Positions 1 to 12,219 are shown, counted from the stretch's first letter. The stretch is 64,000 nt of DNA from Metallyticus violacea (GCA_030762175.1 CM060833.1:69764001-69828000); one strand, 5' to 3'. A program made the numbers and translations. Notes: generated by a model not told the origin, from the sequence alone.

Positions 1-1171
1 ATTTGAACCCGAGGCCTGCCGAGTTTTAAGAGTACCTAGCCATCATGTTCCCTACTGCGCGGATTAGTAATATCAAATAAAGGTGAACCCTTCACTTGTG
101 ATGGACAGAACAAAGTTTTATAGCTTCAAAGGGAAACACAAACAATTTATCTTTAATCTCCAAAACTAATATTTTATTTAAAATACCCTCTGATATCTGT
201 TAATGAATCAACAATATTTGTAAATCACTAAGGAGTATGTGGAGAAAACGAAAGAGAAATTGGCGGTTTGTGCTGAAAATACAGTACCAAAATTTCAAAA
301 GGAAGTCACAAAAGAGGTGCTATCATTTTTAATCTACATAAAAATGCTCAAGAGTCAAAAATAAAATAGATCAATATTTGTTTATTTTTCTGAAAATGCA
401 AAAAAAAAAAAAAGTATTTTTATTTTCTTGAAATGCAACTTAGCCTAACCTAAAACTAAACTTTTAAAATATAATATATTAAAGAGCAGAATTCAGCACT
501 AAAATGCTTATCAGATAAATTAACATATATGTTTCGATTAAAGAAATCTGAAAGGATTTAATAAACAAACAAACACTTTTCAATGATACAGGCTTACGTA
601 TATCTTTAGCTTTTCTTTGTGCTCTGAATTTTGTATTTCATACTTCAAGCTAACGAGTGATGTTTTTAGGTCAATAACAAAGATGATCCATATAAAATGG
701 TGATTCTTTAAAAAGATACTTCATGAATATTTGATCATTTAACCACACAATAGGGACGGCTTGGGTATTTCCATCTTCTTCAGATGGCTCTGCATAAATA
801 AAATGATGGCACAATTGAATACAAACCGAGAACATGTATGCATAATTTTTTAATAAATTAAGCAGCTATCAGACATTTGCAATGTCATCCATATCCTAAT
901 AATAATTATTGTCGAATGTAAAATATTCCAAATGTTTTTACTATTTGCACTAAAGTTGAAGTTAGCGGGCTAGTAGCGGGTAGGGATTGTGTCGGCCTTA
1001 TAATCTCTTGTATTTTAAAGCCTGCATACTTTTCTGGTCGCACAAATTAGCAATAATACATTCTTGTGAATAATTCCGTCAAAAAGTTCATGCTTTTTCA
1101 CTACTGAAAAATGTTGCACCGAATAATAATTAATGTTGATACTAAAACAAATCGCGTGATGCTTACTCGGG

Positions 1172-1213
<42 letters not shown>

Positions 1214-1409
1214 CATCATCATCATCATTATTTGAGGTTACTTTAGGGGCTATTCTTATGAGGTTAAATGCTGAAATGAAAATGAACATTGAAAAGTTAA
1301 CAAATCGAGGTGATATTTGTGCAATGGAATTTTACGCTTGGATAATGAATTACTATATATCGAACACCACTCGCATTTATTTACATATGAGAATTTCCCC
1401 TTCCCCCTC
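1..1409. other. Unassigned AT-rich sequence
   Basis: No gene or recognisable repeat body. It holds a run of 14 A at 400-413 and a TTA/ATC microsatellite listed separately. Short open frames at 1101-1425 on both strands are translations of that microsatellite (poly-N, poly-L) and are not genes. Confidence 0.6.
1174..1230. repeat. (TTA)n/(ATC)n compound microsatellite
   Basis: About thirteen TTA units are followed by about five ATC units. The junction suggests a T-to-C change that then spread through the downstream units. Confidence 0.95.
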
Positions 1410-1972
1410 GGTCTTGGTGGTGTAGTAGTAACCATATTTGCCTCCTAAACCCAAGATCGAGGGTAAGGTCCCGGCCAAGATCGATGGATTTTTTTCGGGT
1501 GAAAAAATCCTAAACATGGCTTCCTTCTGAAGGAAAGTAAAGGCGTGGGTCACGGGAGAGGATATCAAGCCTAAAAAGGGGGCTTCTAAGGAAAATTTGC
1601 CGGTTGTTTCACGCCCTGAGTTAAATGGGACGCTGATTAGCTGATTTTTTAAACAATGTTTAATGCCCGTTTTTACTACTGAGGCACCACAGGAGGTGAA
1701 CACTGGTGATACGTGAGATGAAATGATATATTGGGAAAGGATTTTTTTAAGAAAGGAAACGCTCCAGGTCTGAGTTTAAGGTACATCCCCGGCATTTGCC
1801 ATTTATGAGGACTGAGGAAAATCTGGAAAATCCTCATTCAGGGAGGACGTTCCTGGTGGGAATCGAACCCCAGGCCTCCCGCTCACGATTCTACGCCTTA
1901 ACGACCACGGCCACCCATGGCGGTATGATCTCATATTTTCCAGATCGTGCGTAAATAAATCAAATTAACAAC
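1410..1972 (+). mobile_element. SINE-B copy 1, split by SINE-A copy 1
   Basis: tRNA-derived SINE, here called family B. The head (1410-1485) has an A-box-like GGTGGTGTAGTAGTAAC and a degenerate B-box region. The body shares the ATTTTTTTCGGG, CCTTC..GAAGG, CACGCCCTGAGTT and GGGACGCTGAT blocks with the copies at 3775, 23574, 26582 and 43299. The body stops near 1645, a SINE-A copy occupies about 1647-1923, and the family-B tail (GCGTAAATAAATCAAATTAACAA) resumes at about 1945-1972. The copy at 3775 has the equivalent tail directly joined to its body. Family B is therefore the older insertion here. Family names A and B are mine. I cannot match them to a database entry. Confidence 0.85.
1647..1923 (-). 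mobile_element. SINE-A copy 1 (minus), inserted in SINE-B
   Basis: tRNA-derived SINE of about 270 bp, here called family A. Read on the minus strand it starts CCGCCATGGGTGGCC at 1923, has a Ser/Leu-like A box (TGGCCG..GGTCGTTAAGGCG) and a B box GGGGTTCGATTCCC, then a body with CTCAGTCCTCATAAATGGCA and CCTTTCCCAATATATCATTTC. It ends in GGGCATTAAACATTG plus A residues (the T run at 1645-1651). Other copies lie at 6036, 11182, 25713, 31334 and 31936. No convincing target duplication was found for this copy. Confidence 0.88.
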
Positions 1973-2697
1973 TCTCCTTCCCCCACTTGATTATTAAGTA
2001 TCACAAGTAACGCTGCTGTAAATAACGGAAAACCCAAGATACGTTTTTCAGTGCTATGTCATTTACTGTAATTATAAAACTGAGCTACTCCCGCCAGCTC
2101 CTTAACCTCTTTTCTATAATTCGGAGAAATGTTAAGAGAAAAAGTAAAGTAATAATACTAATGCTTAAAAATGCTTGACAGTTATTAAGAAACCACCAGT
2201 AAACAATGAAAAATAAAAGAGTAAAAGCAGATTTACTCACTTAATTAATGTGACATTCTACATAATATGTAACAAATATTGTAATGTATATTTTGAAAAG
2301 AATAAATACATTTTCATTACTGTAAACTTTTTAATTAATGATGCTACAACATCATCGCGACATCAGATGATTTTATTGAAAAGTGCACCCAACTAGGAAC
2401 CAGATTTAGGAGGAAGATCAAATGTGCCGATACCTACTATGTATACTGTGATTCATGACATGAAAATAACGATTTTTTTTTAAAGTAAATGTGTTCGAGT
2501 GATATCACAGCCATCAAGGATGTTAATTTTCTTCTCTTTCAGCTATCGTTGTGTAGTAGCCAAATACGCAGTAACAACTGCTTTCAATGTGTATGGTTGT
2601 GGCTTCTCAAGAAAGAAATACTCGTCTTAGTGAGTACGTTGGAAACAACACGACCTTGTTGAGCGAGTCTTGTTTGGCAAACGTGGCAGAAGATACC
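1973..2697. other. Unassigned sequence
   Basis: AT-rich, with no gene recognised. The right end (about 2540-2697) may be the degraded 5' part of the transposase fragment that follows, but I see no clear protein similarity there. Confidence 0.5.
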
Positions 2698-2937
2698 GCA
2701 GTTGGTCTGCAGAAATAATTACGTCGTTATTTCCAGGAAGGGAGTTACTCGTATTCTACATGTCAAAGAGCGACAAAGGCACTCAACCTAAAGCAATATA
2801 TAGGACTACTGTCCTTGCAGGAGTCAGATAAGGAGAAACGAGCTCCTTACTGCAAATGGTTCTTGACTTTCATATTGCGGCTACCCTTCGTGCAAAACAC
2901 CACATGGCTCAGGATCGATGATCTGGTTTGGTAAGTA
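2698..2937 (+). pseudogene. Tc1/mariner-type transposase fragment
   Basis: One reading frame with one stop gives a stretch containing RATKALNLKQY, then LQESDKEKRAPYCKWFLTFI, then a degraded TTWLRIDDLVW. In arthropod Tc1/mariner-type transposases the link between the helix-turn-helix region and the catalytic core reads like L.LKPYR......LKESDK..R..YC.WF, followed by the first catalytic Asp in a TDEAWF-like block. Here that block survives only as a weak RIDDLVW. The rest of the transposase is not visible, so this is a fragment. The assignment rests on motif recall, not an alignment. Confidence 0.6.
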
Positions 2938-3080
2938 GGCAAAATAGTTAATGTTACAGTGGAAAGAATTTGCCTGCTCTGTGGAGAAAGCGTGACCTGG
3001 AGGTATATTCTGCTAAAATGTAAGCAAATAGAGCTTTTAATTAAGGAATCTTTCGCCACAATTTATGAATATGAAGAAGT
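2938..3080 (+). pseudogene. LINE C-terminal zinc-motif fragment
   Basis: A frame of about 44 codons contains RICLLCGESVTWRYILLKC. This has the spacing C-x2-C-x7-(Y)-x4-C. A LINE fragment at 52610-52660 has RICPFC, then W-V-H-I-L and EC, with exactly the same spacing and His where this copy has Tyr. Such Cys/His clusters close the reverse transcriptase protein of many non-LTR retrotransposons. The stop falls at about 3080. I read it as a small remnant of the same LINE lineage as 51750-52745. Because it follows the transposase fragment directly, the two could also be one element that I have misread. Confidence 0.45.
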
Positions 3081-3774
3081 TTGAACGTCTTGGGAAATGG
3101 GATAACTTAAAACTACCTTCATGAATTTTCTGAAAAATGCGCTATTTTCGCTGAAAGTTCAAACGACGATTCCAACAAGTATTAGCACAAGTTTACATTT
3201 TTAAAATGGAACAATGGCTATTGATTTCAAGAAAAAAATGAGATTATATCAGTGGAGTTTGCATGATTCCAGGCATGATTTATGAGATATTGTAATTTGT
3301 AGAGCTCGGCCTTTTAGATCCTTTTTGATAAAATTCCGACAATAATTATGCAGAAAATAATAACAACCCTTAGGCAAAAACAAAATATGTATGCGCGTTT
3401 TTTTGTCTAAAATTTAGAGAAATTGCCAACAATGTGTTCCAGTTTATCCTAGATGGCTCTACAACTCCGATTTCTAGTCAAATGAAACTTTTGAAATTTT
3501 TCTGTACCATTAAACTGTTTCTGCGATGGACTGGAAACGAACTACATATTGCTGCCTACAGCAAACATATGTGTATAATTTTGTTTGAATTTTCTTCTTT
3601 ACACGGGGTACAATAAGACATCGTGGTATGTCATAGAAATAGACATGCTGAATATACTAAAGAAGAAGAAAAAGCCAAAATTATCCTATTGCATGGAGAA
3701 CGGAGGAAGAATGTTGTGTTTTCTTGTATTGTATACGCTGTGTCCAGACATACGTTCAGGATAAACTACTATAA
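3081..3774. other. Unassigned sequence
   Basis: No gene recognised. A 60-codon open frame at 3434-3616 has no motif I recognise and no sign of being coding. Confidence 0.5.
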
Positions 3775-4050
3775 GTCGGTCCTGGTGGTAAAGTGGTAAC
3801 CCAAGATTGCGGGCTGAAACCCGACCAGGATCGATGGATTTTTTTCGGGCGTAAAAATCCTAAGTATGGCTTCCTTCGGTAGGGAAGTAAAGCCGTGGGT
3901 CCCGTGTCGTACATTTACGGCACGATAAAGAACTTCAAGCCTGAAAGAAGAGGCCTCTGAGCAAAATTTGTCGACCGTTTCACGCCCTGAATTGAATGGG
4001 ACGCTGATAACCTGAGATGCTAAACAACGTCCGTAAATAAACCAAATTAA
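3775..4050 (+). mobile_element. SINE-B copy 2
   Basis: Nearly complete family-B SINE. The head GTCGGTCCTGGTGGTAAAGTGGTAAC has lost the ACTATACTTGCCTCCTAAA segment found in other copies. The degenerate B box is GGGCTGAAACCCG. The body carries CCGTGGGTCCCGTGTCGTAC and TTTACGGCACGATAAAGAAC. The tail is GTCCGTAAATAAACCAAATTAACA. A weak 10-bp direct repeat, GATAAACTAC at 3760-3769 and GATAAGCTAC at 4054-4063, may be a decayed target duplication, but the left one sits five bases from the head. Confidence 0.88.
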
Positions 4051-4306
4051 CAAGATAAGCTACAACATATTGTTAACAATTTTCGTAAATGTAAGCAAAA
4101 TGCGAAGTGATGTTTACTGATTTTACCTAACGTTTGGGGAAAAATATTACTTTTTGCCTAGTAACCATAAGAATGCTTTAAAAATGGTCTGAAAGTCCGA
4201 ATTTCATATAGAACGATGTCTCGTAAACTACTTGGCCTATATCGACCGAAATGCCGAACCATTGCACTTGACAGCGTCAGTTCGTGTAATGTTGACTAGC
4301 TGCTGC

Positions 4307-4324
4307 GGTTGCAACGTTGCAACC
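4307..4324. repeat. 18-bp perfect palindrome
   Basis: GGTTGCAAC followed directly by GTTGCAACC, identical on both strands with no spacer. It lies in a locally GC-richer patch (4260-4345). It could be a protein-binding site or chance. Confidence 0.8.
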
Positions 4325-5191
4325 ACTGCTTAACGGCTGCTATTGCACAGTTTTCACTTTAGTAAAGAAACGTATGATAATTGTACATTTAATGAATTGC
4401 TTGCTTTAGAATTATTTATAACCGCAATTAAATTGCTGCATAGTAACACATAAAGAACAAACTTTCGACAGTGAGAGATCTATTTTGTAGATCTTTGCTC
4501 ATGATTTTAAGTAAGAAAAAAGCTTCGACCCTTTTCGATACGTGCCTTCTCTAAGAGCATTTTGCCTCTTGTAATACCTTGACGCAAAGGATTAGGTATC
4601 CCTCCATAAATCATTCTGCAAATGACTGCTTATTGATCACAGTAACTCAACTCAAACACGTTATAAATGAGCTGCACATAAGAAGAAAAACCGGCAATTA
4701 AGCAGCTGTCAAGACTGACTGACGGATAATGCTACTTCGTAATTTGTTAAGAAGGTGCAACGGGTAGCATTCCTCAATTGTTAAACTCTTGGATTGCCAA
4801 CTGAAAAGGTAGCTGTCAAGTGCAAAGTTTCAGTGGGGTGGGAACAGAATGGTGCAAATATCATCAACGTTATAATATCATTTAATTTTTATTTTCTTAA
4901 AGTTAGTAAGCATTGTTGTTTTTGAAAAAAGTAAATTTGTGCTATAAATGTTTTTGCAATAATTTTTGGAAACTCTGTATGGATTGCATTGACGAACTCT
5001 TGTTTTAACTTCATTTTCGTTAAAACTGCGCATCAAGAGCACCTTTCGTTGCAGAAATATTCGCGATTGCAGTTGTAGGTGTTTCAATCCAGATACATAA
5101 ATTCGGAATATTTTTGGCGAAAAAGGTTAACAGCTGTAGAGAGCGGGGGCTGTGCGGAGGGAGGGTGAGTAATGGAAAGGGGACTAAGGAG

Positions 5192-5192
<1 letters not shown>

Positions 5193-5234
<42 letters not shown>
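5193..5234. repeat. (TA)n microsatellite
   Basis: About 21 uninterrupted TA units, flanked on the right by CCGGTG. Confidence 0.95.
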
Positions 5235-5236
<2 letters not shown>

Positions 5237-5739
5237 GGTGTATGAAGCTAACTAACGAATGTATGTATTGTACGGGACAAGTCTTGACTGCCCATTTTCT
5301 GCAAATGCGATTACAGTTATTCAGTTACTTATTTATGTTATGTTGATATGATATTCGTGAGGAATGGGATGTATTAGAGTTCTCTCAGGAAAACAACGTT
5401 GTCACGTCTCTGTAATCTCTTTCAGTACATGTTTAATGCTAACAGATTAGTAGGGAAGTAACAGTAAGCAATTTATTAGTTAATTCTTTATTTATTAATT
5501 AAGGCACCCTAAGCCATTCTTAATAATATGAGACAGGAAATATTCACAATTTCTGCTCAACTTTTTATTTACAAAAGAAACAGTGGCAACACTGGAGAAT
5601 TGTCAGATATCTCGTGACAGTGTGTTACTGTTTAGACAAAGCGATAACTCTTGAAACTCGGTGGGATGGCAACAGGTTATTAAGGTGTGTCCCGTATTTT
5701 ATGCGTATATGTATATTACGAAGATATTCATAGCAAATG

Positions 5740-5930
5740 CTACTGCACTTGTGTATAAAACGACCAGGGTATCTGCCCCAAATGTGGAGAAGAGACAGAT
5801 CTCACAATGAAGCACATTTGTTATTAAACGGTTTGTGTTCTCTGGCAAGCCATTAAAAGGCTTACCTCATCGAAGGAAGCACAGGCTTTAGGGACATTTA
5901 ACAATAATGACATAATATTACTATTAATTT
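5740..5930 (+). pseudogene. Possible LINE C-terminal remnant
   Basis: A frame through 5766-5920 reads GICPKCGEETDLTMKHICY, one stop, then VCVLWQAIKRLTSSKEAQA. A CPxCGEE..(T)..H.. block shortly before a Leu/Trp-rich stretch is typical of the end of the ORF2 protein in RNase H-bearing or related LINEs. The rest of the element is not visible. The motif is short and a chance match is possible. Confidence 0.4.
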
Positions 5931-6035
5931 AATTTCCAAGTGTCTTTGAAACATATTACAGAATATTTCTGCCCTTAATCTGATACATTCTTTACGCTTC
6001 AATAGCAGGGTCTGTTAGATCCTGGCAAACATATA

Positions 6036-6317
6036 CCGCCACGGGTGGCCGAGGTCGTTAAGGCGCGGACTCGTGAGCGGGAGGTCTGGGTTCGAATATC
6101 GCCAGGACCGTCCCTGACTGAGGTTATTTCCAGGTTTTCCTCAGTCCTCATAAATGACAAATGCCCGGGATGTACTCTAAACTTAGGCCCGGAACGATTC
6201 CTTCCTTAAAAAAATAAATCCTTTCCCAATATATCATTTCATCTCATGTATCATCAGTGTCCATCGCCTTTGGTGCCTCTGTAACAAAAACGGGCGTTAA
6301 ACACTATCCATTCATTT
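6036..6317 (+). mobile_element. SINE-A copy 2, full length
   Basis: Complete family-A SINE. The head is CCGCCACGGGTGGCC, the A box TGGCCGAGGTCGTTAAGGCG, the B box GGGTTCGAATATCGCC, and the terminus GGGCGTTAAACACT. The flanks carry an imperfect target duplication, CTGGCAAACAT at 6022-6032 and CTGGTAAACAT at 6318-6328 (10 of 11 identical). This supports insertion by target-primed reverse transcription. Confidence 0.92.
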
Positions 6318-6328
6318 CTGGTAAACAT

Positions 6329-7424
6329 TTCGGTCCTGTGTCGGATTTGACCGAAAGCAGAGAATATTGCCTGAACCAGTTCGTGTCTTGTGTCAACTGG
6401 GGTCATGTACACGACATTCTGCACATTCCCATGGAATATTTAATGTCGGTTAACTCAGGATAAAAGTAGACGCTTTTTCTCGATGAATGCTTGCATACAA
6501 CTGCATAGGCATTGACTACACACAGAGGTACACGGCGAGCACAAGACAGCATCACTTGGTTTAAAGTTGGAACCAATATACATAAACATAAGAGAACAAG
6601 CTCTTTATTATCTATATCTTCAAATTTGTCGCAGAGGTCCTGACGTACTCTGTATAACACGTTTATGTTAAAGAGAGGAAGCACGGTTTCATGGATTTTA
6701 GCACATTTGTAATTTCTGTGTAGTTTGAAATGTATTTTAATAAAAGCCAATTATTGCAACTATTATCTTCATTCGTGATTTCCCAAAATTCACACGTTTG
6801 GGTCTCACATAACCCACATTAATTAGCCTGCACTCGCGGATAATTGGAGTCTGGTGTGGAGTTTTGATAAGCCGAATAGAGTACACTTTTTCACATACAG
6901 TAAATATAGACCGGTGTAAACGCATTTTCGAAAATTTGTTGAGCATCCAAATGACATTTTGCTCATCAAAGACTATTTTCAATAAAATGACAGCACTTGT
7001 CACACAGAGTGTCTCGTCCAATCAGATGCTTCTTTGATTAATTTATAAGAATTTGCAGTCACAGAAATTAACTGCCCTAATGTGCCAGGATTCATCTTAT
7101 AGGATTGCCTTGAACATTCAGTTGTCGAAATATACCATGAAAAATTTATGATTTGACATTACTGCTAGAAATATGGAGCCATGGGTGCGAAGTATGTATG
7201 GGAAGCAGGAGGTCATTTTTACAATTTACTGTGAGGGAGGCGCTTTTTAGAAAGTAGTTGCATGCTCCCATCTACGGTCAAAAAAAATGAGTATCGAACT
7301 AAAGATAGGTGTATTATTATATTCTAACCAAATAATTGCAGATGTATTGTTGGTAGATGCAACATATGTTTAAATAAAAATAAAGTAAGCTATATTTGGT
7401 ATACAATATGGAAAACCACGAAAC

Positions 7425-7467
<43 letters not shown>

Positions 7468-10400
7468 CAGATTAGAGGTCATTATCAAAATTCTGCTTAA
7501 ACTCATTAAAAATTGTAGTATGGATATAAAAGAATTAAGTGCATTATGAACAAAGCGCTCTAGAAAATTTGAAATGCTTTTATAATTGTATATGATGAGG
7601 TGAGCTTTTTACTGAGTGGTTGAGTAAATTCGCTAAGCCTATTAATCATAATGAAATATTCTTTCATAACTATAAAATCTGTGTATGGATGTTTTTCGTT
7701 GTGAAAGTTTAACATTATTGTTAACACAGGAGGCACATTGGCGCCCTGTACTTCATCTAAATGTTATGATTCACTGTTGCTCTAAAGAACTCCATTCTAT
7801 CTTCTCATAAAACCCAATTTCCGCCTGAACTTCCTTACGATGAAAACATTCACACTAAATCTGATGCACAATGGTAGTTTCCCCTTTGTGCTAACCATTT
7901 GTGTGTTTACATTGGTTTATTCGCTTGTATAAACCAATTTTAGGCTTCACGAGTTCTATTTTACAATATTACGGCTTAGGAAATAAGAAAAAAATGCAGG
8001 TCTCAACACGTGGTAAAGCCATCAGCCAGGAAAAGCAAATCCCGTAATTTGATGAAGGGAAAGACGGAGCACGCTTTCCAAGTGAGCGAGAATTCCCCAG
8101 CGAGATGGGAACTGAATCACCTTCTTTACGTCGTCTCACCTTGTCGGCACTATATCCTTAATATATATTTATGGATTACTGTGGCTAGTCCCTGCAGACA
8201 AGACATGAAACATGTGCCCGGATCTAATCGAAAATGCCATCCGCTCCAATAAACCCTTAACCAGATTTCATAAAATTAGATGGAATGATAAAACGTGCAT
8301 GTTTATTACTTCCGTATTTCTCATTAGATTCTGACTCCAGTGAATATCGCTGGTTATTAATCTTGAAAGATGACCGTGGAGATGTTTAATCCGCAACAGA
8401 TCGGAAAGTGTCGTATTTTATTACAGAAATTTAATGACCATCATATAGAAAAATGTATTTTTTTTCCACAGCCGAAACGAGGAGCTTGTAGTGATTAAAA
8501 GTTATGAATTGAGTCAGGACTTTCATGTAAATACATGCTTTTATCTAAGATGGTTACACTTCTCAAATTTTACAAGTATTTGACGTATTGATTCCAAATA
8601 TCCATAATTTTTTCGTGCGTGATTGCATGTTGTTGGTGTGTTTAGTAGTAAATTCATACATTATGTATATTTTAATATTTTAGATATAATAGCAAATATT
8701 TAGTCATGCTTAAAAATCATATAATGTACAAAGTGCAATAATATGGGAAACATCAAGTAGCTTAATTAAGATATAAGTATATAAAATTAAATTAAAAAAT
8801 ACAAAATAATAATGGAAACAAATACACCAACAATTACAAATTTCGCTATTACTTTTCTTTCTACAAGTTTATAACGCCTAAGCGAACTAACATGTATAAA
8901 AAGGAAAACTAATAATCACATAATAAGATTAACAATAACAATAATGAAAAAATAAAAGGAAATTTACTATAATTATTACAATTAATTCCATCCGAGATTA
9001 GAAATTTCAACAGTTCTTTTCTTTCTGTGGGTTTGTACCATAAAATTAAACTGACAAATCTAAGAGGTGTTTATATAAAATTAATAAATAAATGGTAATT
9101 CTATGTACATTTGAACTCAAAAGTAAAAGGAAAAAGTAGTTTTTATGGTATACTCTCATGTGATATATTTTCTTGTATGGTATAGAAACAGCGATGAAAC
9201 AAATTACTCTTTAGTTTTGCTTTAAATAATGTTTATTTTTATTGATTTTATTGAAGAAAACAATTTATTATTTATTATTTATTCGCACTCAGTATTTTGA
9301 AATATCCTTGTACTGGTTTTATTCCTAAGTAGATATGTATTATTCATCTAGTATTGTAGTTCTGTACTTCATTATTGATGGAAATGAGATTGTTCCCTGC
9401 AATATTTTTTGTTTTATATAAATGAAGGACTCACATATATTCATACAGTTAAAAGGTAAAATTTGGAGATCTTTGAAGAGTAATCACAAGATGATCTCTG
9501 GTTCTTTTTATACAAAATCTCATCCTCCTTTTTGCATGAGAGGAAAGTTTTAAGACAGTGGAGGGTTCCCAAAGTAAAATCTGCATCTTAAAATTGAGTT
9601 CACACAAGCAAAACTTACAATTTAAGGGCCTTCAATGACACCACATTCATTAATTTCCTGGAACTGTAACACAAGGGCAATTTATGATTTTGTTTCGTAT
9701 CGCATCATCTAGTAGTTCTGTTTGTGTCTACTGAGAAAGACTTTCCACGAAACCTTCTTTCTTTGTTGCACTGAAATTTCCAACCCCTCACTCTCCCTCG
9801 TCACAAGTCTAAGGCCAATATGTTGAAAAGAAGGCAGAGTATCATGCTTGCAAACTGCAATTTTGTGTAAATTTGGAAGTGCTGTTATGGCGCCTGTTAG
9901 AACCGGAGGGTGAGATCTTGTGTCTAAATGACTAAATAAAAGGAATTTTTGAAGACCGATGCCATGTTGTGTATTGCGATTGCAGTAATAAGAATGTACG
10001 TGGTACTTATGTATCAGTATTTTACTTTTCCTAAATAATAATATCTCTTTATCATTTCATGCCATATATTGAGCTATATCACTTAAATATTATTATGTTT
10101 GGAGCACACATATTCTTTTTAAAAATTATAATATATATTAAAGCAATTAAAAGTATAACAAGTTTTAATATGGTTAACATATAGCTTTTGTTTCATATAT
10201 TGAAAAAATGAAAAGAAAACCAAATCGCAAAGTGTACAATCCTCCGTTACTGCAACACCAACCAAGCCAGCCAAAATCCATTTTTACGAATTTATGTGAT
10301 GTTTTAAAAGAAGCAAATATATTGCTGGAATAGTCAAAATTCTGATACAAAAACCTGTTGATTATAAATGTTTTTTTTTTTTTTTTTGACGAAAATGTAG

Positions 10401-11167
10401 AAGGCTTTCAATTCGACCTCACTGTGTCACAAATTTATTCACTTAAGTACGCACCTGTCATTTTTTGTGATGTAGAAATGTGTGATGTAGAAAATGTAAA
10501 AAATTAGATAAATAATTTGTAAATTCAAAATAAAAAAAATAAATGATAAAATGCAGAACTGAATTTTGAAAATGCATTTTTTACTGTTTTATGTTTTTTT
10601 GTTGTGCTTGTTTTGTCACATGCATGTTTTAAGACTAATAGTACACGAAAATCTATCTCTAGTTTTGAAGTTACGCTGTATAAACAGAGTGTAACTTTGG
10701 AAGCAAAATACAGACTTGAATTCTAAGGCCATTAAAGAGCTATGTGTATCTAAGGCAAACTTACTTACATTACAACTTAGTGCTAATACAGTTTTTGCTT
10801 ACTGTGTATGTTGCGATCTAGTGAAGTGGTTTGTGCACGTACCTCCTTATTGTTACTTTTCTCACTTCTTTTCTTTGGGGTTATCCCAGTGCTCATGTTT
10901 ATTGAACAGAAATGGAAGGAAGAAAATCTTGTAAGGATCATAACTGCTTGTAACACACTAGGGACATGCTCTTAATTTTTGAACATCCTCAACAAAGCTG
11001 CTAGAGAAAATTTTTAATAACCATTGATGGAATATTAGGTTCAAATACATTAATTAAAGATTCAAATGATATAAACCAAAGTTTTGTATTATTATCATTC
11101 AGCGTAACAGACAGGTAAGCAAACTCATCAAAAGTAAACTAAGTTCATATGATCTCCTGTATCATTC
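6329..11167. other. Unassigned, mainly AT-rich region
   Basis: No gene or transposon that I can support. It holds an (ATT)n microsatellite at 7425-7464 and a run of 17 T at 10371-10387. Short open frames (6403-6750 minus, 6737-7021 minus, 8010-8252 plus, 10716-10934 plus) have no recognisable domains and no codon pattern distinct from their surroundings. A 41-codon frame at 10208-10333 starting MKRKPNRKVYNPP is also unassigned. Confidence 0.5.
7425..7464. repeat. (ATT)n microsatellite
   Basis: About 13 uninterrupted ATT units. Confidence 0.95.
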
Positions 11168-11181
11168 CTCAAAGCTCATGT

Positions 11182-11224
11182 CCGCCTGTGGTGCCTCAGT
11201 AGTGAAAACGGGCGTTAAACACTA
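11182..11224 (+). mobile_element. SINE-A copy 3, 43-bp 3' scrap
   Basis: Only the last 43 bases of family A are present (from CCGCCTGTGGTGCCTCAGTAG to the GGCGTTAAACACTA end). They are bounded by a perfect 14-bp direct repeat CTCAAAGCTCATGT at 11168-11181 and 11225-11238. A severe 5' truncation with an intact target duplication is expected when LINE reverse transcription aborts soon after priming at the 3' end. The scrap also fixes the true 3' end of the family. Confidence 0.88.
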
Positions 11225-11238
11225 CTCAAAGCTCATGT

Positions 11239-12219
11239 ACACAGCACATAATAATGTAATATATACATTAAAAGGCATTTTATTATACTTGAATGGTTTT
11301 TCTTGTTAACTATAATATAATTTCATAAGTGTTTTATGCATCATAATTTACAAAAAGGATGTCCAGCATAAAACACCAATGAAAGAAAAGTATAGGACTA
11401 GAAATGTATTCGTCAAAGATAAATAAAATGTTCTAAGTTTATTAATGCACATCTTGCAGTACTGATAAGTGGTTCCTGGATGGTCTGGGGCAGAGGAGGA
11501 TACCTAAGTACTTGAGTCTTGCTTGGTTGGCTCTTTGTGCCAATGGGAATACCTCCGGTAGGAAAGGCTATGGTGAGAAAAACACCGGGTAGTGATTACG
11601 CGTACGCAGCTGAGATCATTCGTTGATGTCTCAGCAGTCTTGAGACGGCATCATGAGCTTGGGCGGCAGAATACCCGAAACCGCAAGTGGTTCTCAGTAA
11701 TCAGGGGTGGTTCAGTGTTAACGTATGATATTATCGCACGGATCCATGCAGTGTATGAAATTCTTCGCAAATAACCACAAGTCTTGGCTGTTTGCACCGA
11801 TCTCCGCACTGCCGTCGATACACTCTCTGCAATCACCCCTGTTGTAGGTAAATGTACGATATGATGCTCTGTTTGGATTGGTGGATGTTTCTTTACAAAA
11901 TGTGGAACACATGCCCGTCACCATATCCGAATCATTGTCATATTTTGACTACCCACAGCGCCCAAACCAAGTATTTTCGGACATGGGTTCCCCCTTGAAA
12001 AATTATCAGTTAATCGTCCCGCACAGCATGCTAAATATTGTCTGCTTTTTTTTAATACTCCTGTATTGAACATATAAATTGCAACTCTTAAGGTGTCAGA
12101 AAATGTAAACATTTTAATAAAATACGTTTCTCATTAGAGCTATAGACTTTCATTTTATTTGTGTTTTAATTTTTTCATTCATGCATATACCTCTTTTGCA
12201 GCTAAATTTTTGTTACATA
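11239..12219. other. Unassigned sequence
   Basis: AT-rich on the left and GC-richer at 11460-11960. Overlapping short open frames lie on both strands between 11592 and 12112, but none has a recognisable motif. The richer block may be an unrecognised old transposon. Confidence 0.45.

Larger units (their letters stand above)
4051..5739. other. Unassigned AT-rich sequence
   Basis: No gene recognised. It contains an 18-bp perfect palindrome at 4307-4324 and a (TA)n microsatellite at 5193-5234. The 69-codon minus-strand frame at 4878-5087 has no recognisable motif. Confidence 0.5.

Noticed and set aside
1101..1425. Poly-Asn and poly-Leu frames
   Set aside because: Produced by the (TTA)n/(ATC)n microsatellite.
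1377..4053. Minus-strand frames of 94-108 codons over the SINE-B copies
   Set aside because: They lie entirely within SINE sequence, recur in the same form at different copies, and encode nothing recognisable.
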